Source of the DNA: JAXHLG01 sp964505305
GTDB taxonomy: Bacteria > Patescibacteriota > Minisyncoccia > Moranbacterales > DUUL01
Assembly (NCBI GenBank): GCA_964505305.1
Contig: CAZDHE010000001.1
Coordinates: 106,627 to 170,626 of the forward strand
Reading direction: 5' to 3'
Length of the DNA stretch: 64,000 nt
Below, one piece after another: positions 24,446-33,444 of this stretch (position 1 is its first letter; every line of letters starts with the position of its first letter). Below the pieces are notes generated by a model. That model saw nothing but the letters and a program-made list of their open reading frames with translations, searched no databases and was not told the DNA's origin. The translations under genes and the position numbers were made by a program.

Positions 24446-24481
24446 CCGCGTTAAGGCTTTGCGGCAATAAAATTTAAGAAA

Positions 24482-25762
24482 ATGCAAGGTATGAATTTTA
24501 AAAAAGAAACTTTAAAAAATGGAGCCAGGGTGGTTTTAATTCCGATGAAAGACACCCAAACAGTGACAGTCCAGGTTTTAGTAGAGGCCGGTTCCAAATA
24601 TGAAAACAAGCAAAACAACGGCATTTCGCATTTTTTGGAGCATATGATGTTTAAGGGCACCCAAAAAAGACCAAATGCTCAAATAATTTCCGAGGAGTTG
24701 GATAGTGTGGGTGGAACTTACAACGCTTTTACCGGCAAAGAACAAACCGGTTACTGGGTGAAAGTTCCCAAGAAGCACACTGATATGGCCTTGGACGTGG
24801 TTAGTGATATGTATTTGAATTCGCTCTTAAAACAAGAAGAAATAGACAAAGAAAGAGGAGTAATTTTGCAGGAAAAGTCAATGTATCAAGACACTCCTAT
24901 GAGATATGTCTGGGATGTATTTGAAGAGCTTCTCTACGGGGATCAACCGGCCGGTTGGGACATTGTGGGAAGCGAGGAAAATATTAAAAAGCTAAACCGG
25001 CAAGATTTTGTGAGTTATCTGAAAAATTTCTATATTCCTCAATCTACCGTGGTAGTAATAGCCGGCAATTTTAATGAGCAATCAATTCTGTCCAAGGTAG
25101 AAGAATATTTTAACAAGCAAGAAGGCGGTGAATCGAAAGAGAAAAAGAAAAAAACCGTAGAAAAACAAACCGCCCCGGGACTCAAAATCCACTACAAGGA
25201 GACCGATCAAACTCATCTGTTGTTGGGAGTTCGCGCAGCCAATATGTTTGATCCGGATCGTTACGCCGCGGTTCTTTTGGGGACAATTTTGGGAGGCGGT
25301 ATGTCCAGTCGAATGTTTAGCGAGATTCGAGAGAAAAGAGGTTTAACTTATTACATTCAATGCGCGGCCGACCAGGCTACTGATACCGGTTATCTCTTCA
25401 CCGGAGCCGGCGTGGAACATAAAAACCTAATTCCGGCCGTAGAGCTTATTCTAAAAGAACTTAAAAAAACTGCTCAAGAATTGATTCCCGAGAAAGAGAT
25501 AATCAAAGCCAAGGAGTATATTAAGGGTAAGACCTTGATGTCGCTGGAATCCTCCAGCGCTGTAGCTTCTTTTTTCGGCGACCAGGAGCTTTTCAAGAAG
25601 AAACCTCAAAAACCGGAGGATTTATTCAAGAAAATAGACGCGGTTACCGCCGAGTATATGCTAAAAACAGCCCAAAATATAATCAAGAACGAAAAACTTA
25701 ATTTGGCTGTTATCGGACCTCATAAAAAGGAAGAGGAAATTAAAAAAAGTTTGACTTTTTAA
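24482..25762 (+). CDS. M16-family zinc metallopeptidase
   Basis: 426 residues, the size of one processing-peptidase-type subunit. The inverted zinc motif HFLEH is near residues 49-53, with the distal Glu in ERGVILQEKSMY. The second half holds the R/Y pair of active members (REKRGLTYYIQ). It probably degrades or processes peptides. An internal ATG three codons downstream (24491) is an equally good start. No signal peptide is seen, so cytoplasmic action is likely. Confidence 0.93.
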   Translation: MQGMNFKKETLKNGARVVLIPMKDTQTVTVQVLVEAGSKYENKQNNGISHFLEHMMFKGTQKRPNAQIISEELDSVGGTYNAFTGKEQTGYWVKVPKKHTDMALDVVSDMYLNSLLKQEEIDKERGVILQEKSMYQDTPMRYVWDVFEELLYGDQPAGWDIVGSEENIKKLNRQDFVSYLKNFYIPQSTVVVIAGNFNEQSILSKVEEYFNKQEGGESKEKKKKTVEKQTAPGLKIHYKETDQTHLLLGVRAANMFDPDRYAAVLLGTILGGGMSSRMFSEIREKRGLTYYIQCAADQATDTGYLFTGAGVEHKNLIPAVELILKELKKTAQELIPEKEIIKAKEYIKGKTLMSLESSSAVASFFGDQELFKKKPQKPEDLFKKIDAVTAEYMLKTAQNIIKNEKLNLAVIGPHKKEEEIKKSLTF

Positions 25763-25808
25763 TTCTTTAAGGCTGTCTGCTTAGGAATTAAGTTAAATTC
25801 AACAATAA

Positions 25809-26846
25809 ATGAAAGAAGAGATTAAGAAAATAGATATTTCCACCAAGGCGATTTTAAAAGTTGTTTTAATCGGTCTTTTTCTTTGGTTGGTATTCTTGAC
25901 TCGGGAAGTGTTAATGTTGCTTTTTGTGGCCATTATTTTGGTTAGCGCTTTGGAGCCGGCCATTGACAAGTTGGAAACTAAAAAAATCCCCCGAGTTGCC
26001 GGTGCCGCCATGGTTTATTTAGCTTTTATAGCTTTTTTGGTTTTAGGGATTTATGTCATTGCGCCCATTTTGCTTCAAGAAATTAAACACTTAGCTGAAA
26101 ATGTTCCTCAATATTTGGATGGATTGAATAAATTTATGGGAAATTTAAACACTCTGGCGGTAGACTACAATTTTGAAAGAAACCTTCAATCCTTACTGAA
26201 TAATGCTTCGGAAAGGTTGACGGATTTAGTCTCTATGGCTTTTTCCAACACCTTTACTTTCTTTTCCGGTTTATTGAAACTTGTAATTGTTCTTTCCCTT
26301 TCCTTTTATTTGGTAGTGAAAAGAGAGGGGATTCGGGGCTTTATAAATTTCATAGTTCCGGAGAAACATCGTCGTTATTCCATTCAACTTACTCAGAAAA
26401 TTCAAAACAAGATGGGACGCTGGTTAATCGGGCAGCTTTCTTTGGCTTTGGTGGTATTTCTTTTAGATTTTGCTATTCTTAGTTTTCTGGGGGTTCCTTA
26501 TGCGCTTCTTCTGGCTTTAATCGGAGGATTCTTAGAGATTATTCCTTATATCGGCCCGGTGCTGGCCTTTATCCCGGCGGTTTTGGTGAGCTTAACCGTT
26601 TCTCCTATTATTGCTCTCTTGGTGGCTTTTTTCTATATTTTAGTCCAGCAAACGGAAAATCACGTCTTGACTCCCTTGATTATGAAAAAAGCTGTCGGAC
26701 TGGATCCGGTGGTGATTATTTTAGCGCTTTTGATTGGAGGCACCCTGGCCGGCTTGCTTGGAATATTGATTGCCGTCCCCCTTGCCACCGCCGCAAGTGT
26801 TATCATCGAGGATTTTCATAAATTTATGAACAAAAAAGAAGCATAA
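25809..26846 (+). CDS. AI-2E family (PerM/YtgL-like) membrane permease
   Basis: 345 residues with about eight hydrophobic helices. The typical order is seen: paired N-terminal helices (FLWLVFLTREVLMLLFVAIILVSALEP), a soluble segment, then GVPYALLLALIGGFLEIIPYIGP and the C-terminal GLDPVVIILALLIGGTLAG. Family members are annotated as autoinducer-2 exporters or cation/proton antiporters; which applies cannot be told. Confidence 0.92.
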   Translation: MKEEIKKIDISTKAILKVVLIGLFLWLVFLTREVLMLLFVAIILVSALEPAIDKLETKKIPRVAGAAMVYLAFIAFLVLGIYVIAPILLQEIKHLAENVPQYLDGLNKFMGNLNTLAVDYNFERNLQSLLNNASERLTDLVSMAFSNTFTFFSGLLKLVIVLSLSFYLVVKREGIRGFINFIVPEKHRRYSIQLTQKIQNKMGRWLIGQLSLALVVFLLDFAILSFLGVPYALLLALIGGFLEIIPYIGPVLAFIPAVLVSLTVSPIIALLVAFFYILVQQTENHVLTPLIMKKAVGLDPVVIILALLIGGTLAGLLGILIAVPLATAASVIIEDFHKFMNKKEA

Positions 26847-26873
26847 TAATAGTCAATATAAAGTTTTTAAATT

Positions 26874-27425
26874 GTGAGCTACACCGGAAGAATTTTTATA
26901 GGTATCAATCTTGACCAAAAAGCCAAGCAATTTATTTCCAAAAAAGTTGCCGGAATAAACTGGAAAAACAAGCTCAATCTTCGTTTTGTTGATCCGGAAA
27001 ACTATCATTTAACTTTGATGTTCCTGGGAGTTTTAAGAGGAGAAGATATCGCTGATATTTGCTTAAAGCTTAGGGAGGCCTTAAAAAAAACGGAAGTTTT
27101 TGATCTTGAATTTGAGGAATTCGTCAAAGCTCCATCCAAAGAAAATCCCAAGATGATCTGGCTTGCTGGTAAAGAAAGCCAAGAATTGACTGATTTAAAG
27201 AATAAAATAGAAAATGCTTTAATAGAATGTAAGACCGACGCCAAGAAGTTTTCTCCTCATATTACTATCGCCAGAGCCAAGAAAGGAGACTTGTCTGAAG
27301 AAGAAATTAATCAAAAAGCTCGCCTGCTTGCTCCGGTGGAAAGTGTGGAAGTGCTGGAAAGCGTTATGGAGCATGGAAAAAGAAGATATCTTACCTTGGA
27401 AACTATACCTTTGAAAGAATTTTAA
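26874..27425 (+). CDS. thpR: RNA 2',3'-cyclic phosphodiesterase
   Basis: 183 residues starting with GTG at 26874. The two HxT motifs of the 2H phosphoesterase fold are YHLTLMFLG (about residue 44) and FSPHITIAR (about residue 127). It opens 2',3'-cyclic phosphate ends of RNA. Its stop codon overlaps the start of the next gene by one base (TAATG), so the two are translated together. Confidence 0.93.
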   Translation: MSYTGRIFIGINLDQKAKQFISKKVAGINWKNKLNLRFVDPENYHLTLMFLGVLRGEDIADICLKLREALKKTEVFDLEFEEFVKAPSKENPKMIWLAGKESQELTDLKNKIENALIECKTDAKKFSPHITIARAKKGDLSEEEINQKARLLAPVESVEVLESVMEHGKRRYLTLETIPLKEF

Positions 27426-28129
27426 TGAAAATTCTCGGTGTTCAAGTAGATGAATATAGTAAAAATGAAATCCGGCAAAAGGTGGAGGCTTCTTTGAGGG
27501 GTGAAGAATTTTTGACAATAGCGACCCTCAATCCGGAAATGCTTTTGTTTGCTGAAAAAAATTCTTCTTATGCTAAAATACTAAACAGCTTTGATTTGAA
27601 AATAGTTGACGGCTTTGGCTTGCAATTGGCCGGGCTTTTCAAGTTCCATCGAGAAATCGCTCGTTTTCCCGGATCCGACTTAGCCGGGTTTATTTTAAAA
27701 AAATCGCTCAAAGAGAACCGAAGAGTCGCCTTGATAAATAAAAAAGGCGGTCTTAGCAACAAGAGGGATTTAGAGTCTAAGTTTGGCGCTATTCAAGGAG
27801 TGGATGTTTTTGATGTAGAGATGAATTCAAACTACTCGCAATTTGCCATGCAGCACCTGTTAAAAACAGAAATTTTACTGGTCGGTCTCGGGGCGCCCGA
27901 ACAGGAAAAATTTATTCAGGCGGCTAAAGACAAAATCCCCAATCTCAAACTCGCTATCGGCGTCGGCGGAACTTTGGACTTCTGGAGCGGAAAACAAAAA
28001 AGAGCCCCCCGGTGGATGCGAAAAATCGGCTTGGAGTGGCTCTATAGATTCTGTCGCCAACCCAAAAGATATCGAAGAATATTCAACGCAATAATCATTT
28101 TTCCCTTCAAAGTTTTTATAAAAAACTGA
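27425..28129 (+). CDS. WecG/TagA/CpsF-family glycosyltransferase
   Basis: 234 residues. Members transfer an N-acetylhexosamine onto a lipid-linked sugar in teichoic-acid or enterobacterial-antigen-like polymers. Signatures: TLNPEMLLFAEKN, KIVDGFGLQLAG, LVGLGAPEQEKFI, and GVGGTLDFWSGKQKRAPRW near the C-terminus. No transmembrane helix; it should work at the inner face of the membrane. It is translationally coupled to thpR. Confidence 0.93.
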   Translation: MKILGVQVDEYSKNEIRQKVEASLRGEEFLTIATLNPEMLLFAEKNSSYAKILNSFDLKIVDGFGLQLAGLFKFHREIARFPGSDLAGFILKKSLKENRRVALINKKGGLSNKRDLESKFGAIQGVDVFDVEMNSNYSQFAMQHLLKTEILLVGLGAPEQEKFIQAAKDKIPNLKLAIGVGGTLDFWSGKQKRAPRWMRKIGLEWLYRFCRQPKRYRRIFNAIIIFPFKVFIKN

Positions 28130-28321
28130 TAATGTTCAAAAATTATTATTCTAAGCCCGGTTTTAAAGCCACGGTTTAAGAGTTTTCTATATTTAAGCCT
28201 TTAAAGACTATGCCATAGTGAAGCTGGAGATAGAAACCCTTGTAAAATAAAAAGCTTAATGAGCGCTAAATTTAGAAGACAAAAGGAGAAAGCTATTTCT
28301 TAAAATAAAAGCTGAGTTTTT

Positions 28322-29047
28322 ATGAAACAAAGATTTTGGGAAATAGATTTTTTAAGAGGAGCGGCTGTTGTGATGATGGTCATTTTTCACTTTGCTTGGT
28401 ATCTTGATTTTTTTACCGGTCTGGAAATTTCTTTAAAAAGCTTTTTTTGGGAAATTTTTCGAATTATCACAGTCTCCGCATTTTTGTTTTTGGTTGGGAT
28501 TTCTCTTTATATAAGCTCCCATAGTAAGGATGGGGTCTTTCTCAAATTTGCCAAGAGGGGTTTATACATTTTTTCGTTGGGGCTTGGGATTACTTTATTT
28601 ACCAAGATATTTTTTCCGGACCATTACGTTTTCTTCGGCATTTTGCATTTAATCGGAGTTTCCATTTTTTTAGCTTACTTCTTTTTGGATTTTAAATTTA
28701 TAAACTTATTTTTCGGTTTTGCCTTTTTTGCTCTAGGAGGGTTGTTGAAAGCGCTCTCTCTTGATATTTCCTGGCTGTATTTCTTGGGGTTTTCTTCAAG
28801 CAATATATCTACTTTGGATTTTTATCCAATTATACCCTGGTTTGGAGTAGTTTTGTGGGGAATATTTGCCGCTAAAATTCTTTACAAAGACAGAGTCAGA
28901 CAATTCAAACTGCTTGATTTGGGTGACAATTTCTTGATAAAAAAATTTTGCTTCTTGGGTAGAAATTCTTTGTTGATATATTTCCTTCACCATCCGGTGT
29001 TGACATTACTGGTTTACCTTATTCAGTTTTGGCTTAGATCGGGTTAA
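28322..29047 (+). CDS. Multi-pass membrane protein, heparan-alpha-glucosaminide acetyltransferase-like (DUF1624)
   Basis: 241 residues with about seven hydrophobic helices. The start WEIDFLRGAAVVMMVIFHFAWYLDF is the signature of the HGSNAT/DUF1624 group of membrane acyltransferases, and the last helix has SLLIYFLHHPVLTLLVYL. It may acylate a sugar during surface-glycan assembly, which would match the WecG-type gene upstream, though the substrate is unknown. Confidence 0.88.
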   Translation: MKQRFWEIDFLRGAAVVMMVIFHFAWYLDFFTGLEISLKSFFWEIFRIITVSAFLFLVGISLYISSHSKDGVFLKFAKRGLYIFSLGLGITLFTKIFFPDHYVFFGILHLIGVSIFLAYFFLDFKFINLFFGFAFFALGGLLKALSLDISWLYFLGFSSSNISTLDFYPIIPWFGVVLWGIFAAKILYKDRVRQFKLLDLGDNFLIKKFCFLGRNSLLIYFLHHPVLTLLVYLIQFWLRSG

Positions 29048-29157
29048 GCAGATTTTCTTTTTACGGGGTTAAAAAAATGTTATGCTTATAGTGAGCTCTA
29101 AAAAAGGGATGGGTGAACTTCCAATAGGGAAAGGATATTAAAATAAAAATAATTTTT

Positions 29158-29568
29158 ATGAAAACTATCAGGGTTTTGATTTTGGAGGATGATTTGAAGG
29201 CTTGCCAGGCGATATTGAAGGTTCTGGAGGAGGTGGAGTTTGAGGCGATAAAAAAGGGGGTTGAACTTTCGGCGCTGGTTTTTCAGGAGCGTGTTTTTGT
29301 GGAGGAATTTGTCAACCAAAGGGAGTGGACCGGCGAAGAGATTGTTTTTCTGGATCGAGAAGCGGACAAGGGTCAAGCCGGAAATTTTCACGATTTGGAC
29401 TTTGAGAAATTTGACAAAGACAGAATCATCTCCATCTCTTCCGTTCCGGATTTCAACGAAGATGCCAGGAAACGGGGAATTAATCGGGTGGTTCAGAAAG
29501 ATTTTACTAAGATGGATGAGTTTGGGGAAAAGATTGAAAGGGAGCTGCGGGTCATATTAGGTTTATAA
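29158..29568 (+). CDS. Atypical receiver-like protein
   Basis: 136 residues. The core marks of a CheY-like receiver are there: VLILEDDLKA at the N-terminus, an Asp in EIVFLDREADKG (about residue 63), ISISSVPD at the Ser/Thr position and VVQKDF at the Lys position. The loop after the Asp is unlike normal receivers, with a Phe/Asp-rich insertion (NFHDLDFEKFDKD). It may be a variant receiver or a protein derived from one. Codon use is richer in G/C than in the downstream Cys-rich genes. Confidence 0.6.
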   Translation: MKTIRVLILEDDLKACQAILKVLEEVEFEAIKKGVELSALVFQERVFVEEFVNQREWTGEEIVFLDREADKGQAGNFHDLDFEKFDKDRIISISSVPDFNEDARKRGINRVVQKDFTKMDEFGEKIERELRVILGL

Positions 29569-29640
29569 TACAATCCTTCAATAAGCGCTATTTAACAAAA
29601 AAGGGTGTGGCAATATAAGAAAATAAACAATAATTAAAAG

Positions 29641-29943
29641 GAAGCAATAAAAGAAAAAATAGAAAACATCAATGTTCCCAATGAAGATATGGGAAATTGG
29701 ATTAACACTCTGTATGAAGCCGGTTTTTCTCAAGAGGAAATTGACAAGGCGATGGTGATGCTCAATGATCAGCATGCTGAGCAAAAATAGGAAGTGTACG
29801 AGAAAGAAATTGAAAAATTGGCCGGGGATGAGTTCAAAAAAATTAGAAGGAAGATTAAATTGGAAACCGGGCGCTCGCTGAATTTGCAACAAAGAGAAAC
29901 CTTGTGGGATTTGGTGAAAACCAAACCAAAACAAAAGAATTAA
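29641..29943 (+). pseudogene. Broken small ORF with in-frame TAG
   Basis: One frame from 29641 to the TAA at 29941-29943 reads as protein-like sequence (NEDMGNWINTLYEAGFSQEEIDKAM, then EKEIEKLAGDEFKKIRRKIK), interrupted by one TAG at 29788-29790. The only ATG is at 29689. It may be a decayed gene or two very small ORFs. No family is recognised. Confidence 0.45.
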
Positions 29944-29960
29944 GAAGATTGTAAGTGTTT

Positions 29961-30099
29961 AAATAATATTATAACTCCCATATTCACATTTCAAAGGTCT
30001 CATTGATATTACCATGGTTCCATCTTAGCGTCTCAAAAAGTTATTGCACTTTTGCTCATTGAAGGGTATTATTTAAGCAATTGGCGCGAATATTTAATT
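29961..30099 (+). repeat. 139-bp direct repeat (leader), copy 1
   Basis: This sequence recurs at 31783-31921 with a single difference (C at 30085, T at 31907). Each copy ends about 15-20 bp before the start codon of one of two paralogous membrane proteins. It contains a candidate promoter, an ACCATGGT palindrome and repeated GTCTCA and CTCATTGA words. Confidence 0.95.
30044..30072 (+). promoter_or_regulatory. Candidate promoter inside leader copy 1
   Basis: TTGCAC at 30044-30049, 17-bp spacer, TATTAT at 30067-30072; start of RNA expected near 30079, about 40 bp before the ATG at 30118. The identical arrangement in copy 2 strengthens the call. Confidence 0.6.
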
Positions 30100-30117
30100 T
30101 ATAAATAAAATTAAAAT

Positions 30118-31788
30118 ATGGAAACTAAAAATGAAAAAAGATGGAAAAAAATATTAAAATGGCCTATTACCGGAAAAGCTTATTGGTTTATAGGAGTAAA
30201 GATTGGATTTTTGCTCGTTTTCTTGTTTTTTCTTATTGCTGGTTTAGTAGTAGTTTTTCAATTATTAAATGGTAATGAGTTTCCTTCTGGTATGGTGGTT
30301 TTTCATCATCACAGGAACTATTTTCTGGAGCCAGTGATAAGAAATGTGTTTTGGGTTGATTCCACCTTTTCTATCGACAGGGGAAGAATTTGTAATTATC
30401 TTGTTTTTCCCAACGCAGTAGGTTTAACTTTTTCGTTTTTGTTTGTAATGATACCACTCACATTTATTGGATCATTACTGGATATTTTTAAAAGAAAAAA
30501 GTTTGTACCATTTGCATTAATTTCCTTCCTTGTTATATCTGCAGTTTCCTACTATTGCATTATCGAATTTTCCAACTTTCCATTTAGATGCAATCTCATG
30601 TTTGACAATGTACATAAGAGTAGTGGAATTTCTGCCAGAAGCAGCTGCTTAATCAGTGAGTTGAAATCAAGTGAAGAAAACAAAGACCCATCCTACTGTG
30701 AAAAAATGACAAATAGTTATAAAGTAGAATGCTATGATTTAATTTTAGAGAAAATGAATAAAAAGAATTGTCAAGATTTAAGCTTTTGTAATTCATTTCC
30801 AAAAGAATACAAGAATAGATTTACTACTTGGAAATATCAAACTGATTGCTTGATAAGCTGCGCATTGATAAATAATGATAAATCAATATGCAAAAAACTT
30901 GATTCGGAAGAAGAAGTAGAGGGTTGCGAAAACAAAGTGGATATTGACAACAAGGTAGAGCCCTATTTGAGCGAAACTGAAAAGCAAAGCGTCGATGAAG
31001 ATGCATTGGAAAGATATAAAGAGCAATTTGAAACCTGTATTTATGTGCATAGTGGTAAATTTGCAGATGAAACAACAGATAAAATAGAAAAAGGCTCAGA
31101 GGAATGCCTTCAAGAAAGAAGATTAACACACAATCGAAATTGCTACATATTCTTTAAAGACAAGTGTTACTTAGATATAGTAGAAATAAATGGCAATGTT
31201 CTTAATTGCAAAAAAATATACAACTCAAATAAAAAGGATGAATGTTATTACAAAGCATCATTGAGTTTAAATGATTATAAATCTTGCGATAATATCAAAG
31301 ATAAAAAAATGAGAATGCATTGTAAAGAAGAAATTAAAAAAGGCGAAAACGAAAAATGGAAAAATTACAAACATAAATCAGGAGTAAGCTTTAAATATCC
31401 TGCGAATTGGCATGTTAAGTTTGATCCTGTTGTTAACAGAATAATAATAGAATCCGAAAAGAGAAACGGAATTGATTGGACAAGGCCTGGTATGTTGTGT
31501 GCTAGTAGAGTGCGCTTTGGAACCAAAGACAATGAGGGGTTGTCTTTAAATGAATATATTGAAAAATATGAAAAAGATGCAAAAAACATTAAGAGAGTTA
31601 AAGTTGACGGAAAAAATGCTATAAGGTTTATACCAAGGCCAGACTCCTCATACGAAATCTACATCTCACTGGAAGATTCAAAATTGTTTTATCTTGAGTC
31701 ATCTTTAGAAAAAGGCCATGAAAAACATGAAGAATTGTTTAATAAAATGATGCAAAGCATTGAAATCAATGAATCACCATTGAAATAA
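30118..31788 (+). CDS. Cys-rich repeat membrane protein A
   Basis: 556 residues. Three hydrophobic helices lie at about residues 22-45, 100-125 and 132-152. A long domain with some two dozen cysteines follows (about 160-415), in loosely repeated units such as SYCEKM, KKNCQDLSFCNSF, LNCKKIYNSNKKDECYYKA and KSCDNIKDKKMRMHCKE. The C-terminal 130 residues start with KHKSGVSFKYPANWHVKF and look like a PsbP-type domain. The cysteine-rich part should be outside the membrane and disulfide-bonded. Function unknown. It is paralogous to the next gene (same helix plan, the paired SYC and CQxLxFCNxF motifs, and an ending MQSIEI/VQSIEI). Base composition is AT-richer than in neighbours. Confidence 0.85.
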   Translation: METKNEKRWKKILKWPITGKAYWFIGVKIGFLLVFLFFLIAGLVVVFQLLNGNEFPSGMVVFHHHRNYFLEPVIRNVFWVDSTFSIDRGRICNYLVFPNAVGLTFSFLFVMIPLTFIGSLLDIFKRKKFVPFALISFLVISAVSYYCIIEFSNFPFRCNLMFDNVHKSSGISARSSCLISELKSSEENKDPSYCEKMTNSYKVECYDLILEKMNKKNCQDLSFCNSFPKEYKNRFTTWKYQTDCLISCALINNDKSICKKLDSEEEVEGCENKVDIDNKVEPYLSETEKQSVDEDALERYKEQFETCIYVHSGKFADETTDKIEKGSEECLQERRLTHNRNCYIFFKDKCYLDIVEINGNVLNCKKIYNSNKKDECYYKASLSLNDYKSCDNIKDKKMRMHCKEEIKKGENEKWKNYKHKSGVSFKYPANWHVKFDPVVNRIIIESEKRNGIDWTRPGMLCASRVRFGTKDNEGLSLNEYIEKYEKDAKNIKRVKVDGKNAIRFIPRPDSSYEIYISLEDSKLFYLESSLEKGHEKHEELFNKMMQSIEINESPLK

Positions 31789-31921
31789 TATTATAACTCC
31801 CATATTCACATTTCAAAGGTCTCATTGATATTACCATGGTTCCATCTTAGCGTCTCAAAAAGTTATTGCACTTTTGCTCATTGAAGGGTATTATTTAAGC
31901 AATTGGTGCGAATATTTAATT
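31783..31921 (+). repeat. 139-bp direct repeat (leader), copy 2
   Basis: 138 of 139 bases match copy 1 at 29961-30099. It begins within the last codons of the upstream paralog (31783, stop TAA at 31786-31788) and ends 13 bp before the next start codon, so the repeat spans exactly the intergenic gap. Confidence 0.95.
31866..31894 (+). promoter_or_regulatory. Candidate promoter inside leader copy 2
   Basis: TTGCAC at 31866-31871 and TATTAT at 31889-31894 with a 17-bp spacer, identical to copy 1, about 40 bp before the ATG at 31935. Each paralog therefore appears to have its own copy of the same promoter. Confidence 0.6.
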
Positions 31922-31934
31922 AATAAACACATAA

Positions 31935-33413
31935 ATGAAAAACAAAAAAATAAATTTCTGGAGAAGTGTATGGAATTGGCTTTTAAAGGGAGGCTACTCT
32001 TGGCTTATTGGGGCAAAGATTGGATTGGTTTCTTTTTTTGTCATTTTACCTGTTTTCTTTTATTGCATTGCCTTTCCGATAGAAGTGCTTGTTACAAACA
32101 CCCTGGGTTTTGATGTTTCAAATTGTCACATGTTTTTATGTGTCCCAACTATTTTAGGTGTATTTTTTTTACTTTTTTTTCTTATTCTTGCAGGAGCAAT
32201 TGTAGGGTCTTTTTTTGATGTCATCAAAAAAGTAAATTTTTTGACTTCATCCTTTTTCATTTTAATTGGAGTTATTATGGTTTTATACTACTTTGTTGTT
32301 AATTTCTCGACACCTCCAAAAAAGTGCGAATTCCTCTTTGATTTCTCGCCCGGCTTTCCTAGAAGTGAGTGTTTTTTGAATAATTTGAAGTATAAAGAAA
32401 AAAGCAATAGTCTTTCATATTGTGATAAAATCAAAATCAAATCTAGTAAATGCGAAGATTTGATTATTAGTAACGTTAATGAGGAGCAATGTCAGGAACT
32501 AAATTTTTGTAATCAATTTTCCAACAAGGATGCGTGTTTAGAAAAATGCATGCTACATAAACAAGAGTTAAAAAATTGCATGATTCATCTTACAGAAAAA
32601 TCAAGCGAAAAAGTAAAAAATAATATTTCTAAATGCTTACACTCCTCTGAAGTTGAGAAGTTTGAGAAGTGTTATGAACAGAGCAAAGACATTTGTTATT
32701 CAAAGTTGGCAAAACAAATATGGAAAATTGAAAATTGCAATAAAATTGAAGCCTTAAACAAAAAAGAGGAATGCTACCACGATTTAGCCTATCAAAAAAA
32801 GGATATCAATATTTGCCATAAGATTAATAAATCTAGTCTGAAAAATTCTTGTTATTTATTAGTTGCCAGCAAGAAAAAAAACTCCAAACCTTGTCAAAAT
32901 ATTAACAAGGATCAAACGAAAAAAAAGTGCATAAAAATTGCGAATAGGGATGATATTGATGCTTGGCAAACTCATGATGTTTTTAAAAAGGGCAACTTAA
33001 ATCTCTCCCTCGAATTGCCTTTGTTTTGGAAGTTGGTTGATAACAAAACAAACAAGGAAATCATACCAAAGGAACAAGTAAATTGTGTTAGCCAAGAAGG
33101 TGCGGACGAGACATGTATAGACAAAATCAAGCTAAAATATTATGAAAATAGAAACAATCTGAATTTGGAGACATTTTTCCGAAAGAAGTTTGGTTGGAAA
33201 AAAGGGACTAATTTCAAAAATGTTAACACAATAAACGTAAATGATTATTATATGTCTAATGCTACTTTAATATATCCTCATGATGGAGAAGAGGATCCAT
33301 CCGTGTGGATAGGCATAGCATCAGGTTATTATAAAATATCGGGAAACTATTTAGAGAGATACCAAGAAGAAATTTTTGATAAGATTGTTCAAAGCATCGA
33401 AATCAGTAAATAA
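31935..33413 (+). CDS. Cys-rich repeat membrane protein B
   Basis: 492 residues, paralog of the preceding gene. Helices at about residues 22-50, 70-95 and 102-125 (LGVFFLLFFLILAGAIVG, SSFFILIGVIMVLYYFVV). The cysteine-rich region (about 130-340) ends in clear units of about 25 residues: NCNKIEALNKKEECYHDLA, ICHKINKSSLKNSCYLLVA, PCQNINKDQTKKKCIKIA. The consensus is C-x2-I-x(8-9)-C-Y-x3-A. The C-terminal 150 residues form a separate domain ending VQSIEISK. Sequence has diverged strongly from protein A although the two leaders are almost identical. Function unknown; probable surface protein. Confidence 0.85.
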   Translation: MKNKKINFWRSVWNWLLKGGYSWLIGAKIGLVSFFVILPVFFYCIAFPIEVLVTNTLGFDVSNCHMFLCVPTILGVFFLLFFLILAGAIVGSFFDVIKKVNFLTSSFFILIGVIMVLYYFVVNFSTPPKKCEFLFDFSPGFPRSECFLNNLKYKEKSNSLSYCDKIKIKSSKCEDLIISNVNEEQCQELNFCNQFSNKDACLEKCMLHKQELKNCMIHLTEKSSEKVKNNISKCLHSSEVEKFEKCYEQSKDICYSKLAKQIWKIENCNKIEALNKKEECYHDLAYQKKDINICHKINKSSLKNSCYLLVASKKKNSKPCQNINKDQTKKKCIKIANRDDIDAWQTHDVFKKGNLNLSLELPLFWKLVDNKTNKEIIPKEQVNCVSQEGADETCIDKIKLKYYENRNNLNLETFFRKKFGWKKGTNFKNVNTINVNDYYMSNATLIYPHDGEEDPSVWIGIASGYYKISGNYLERYQEEIFDKIVQSIEISK

Positions 33414-33444
33414 CTAGAAAAATAACATTTTAATCAAATTTTAT

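Noticed and set aside
31874..32113. ORF overlapping leader copy 2 and the start of protein B
   Set aside because: It starts with TTG, runs out of frame through a well-supported gene and has no family signature. The matching frame in leader copy 1 stops after a few codons.
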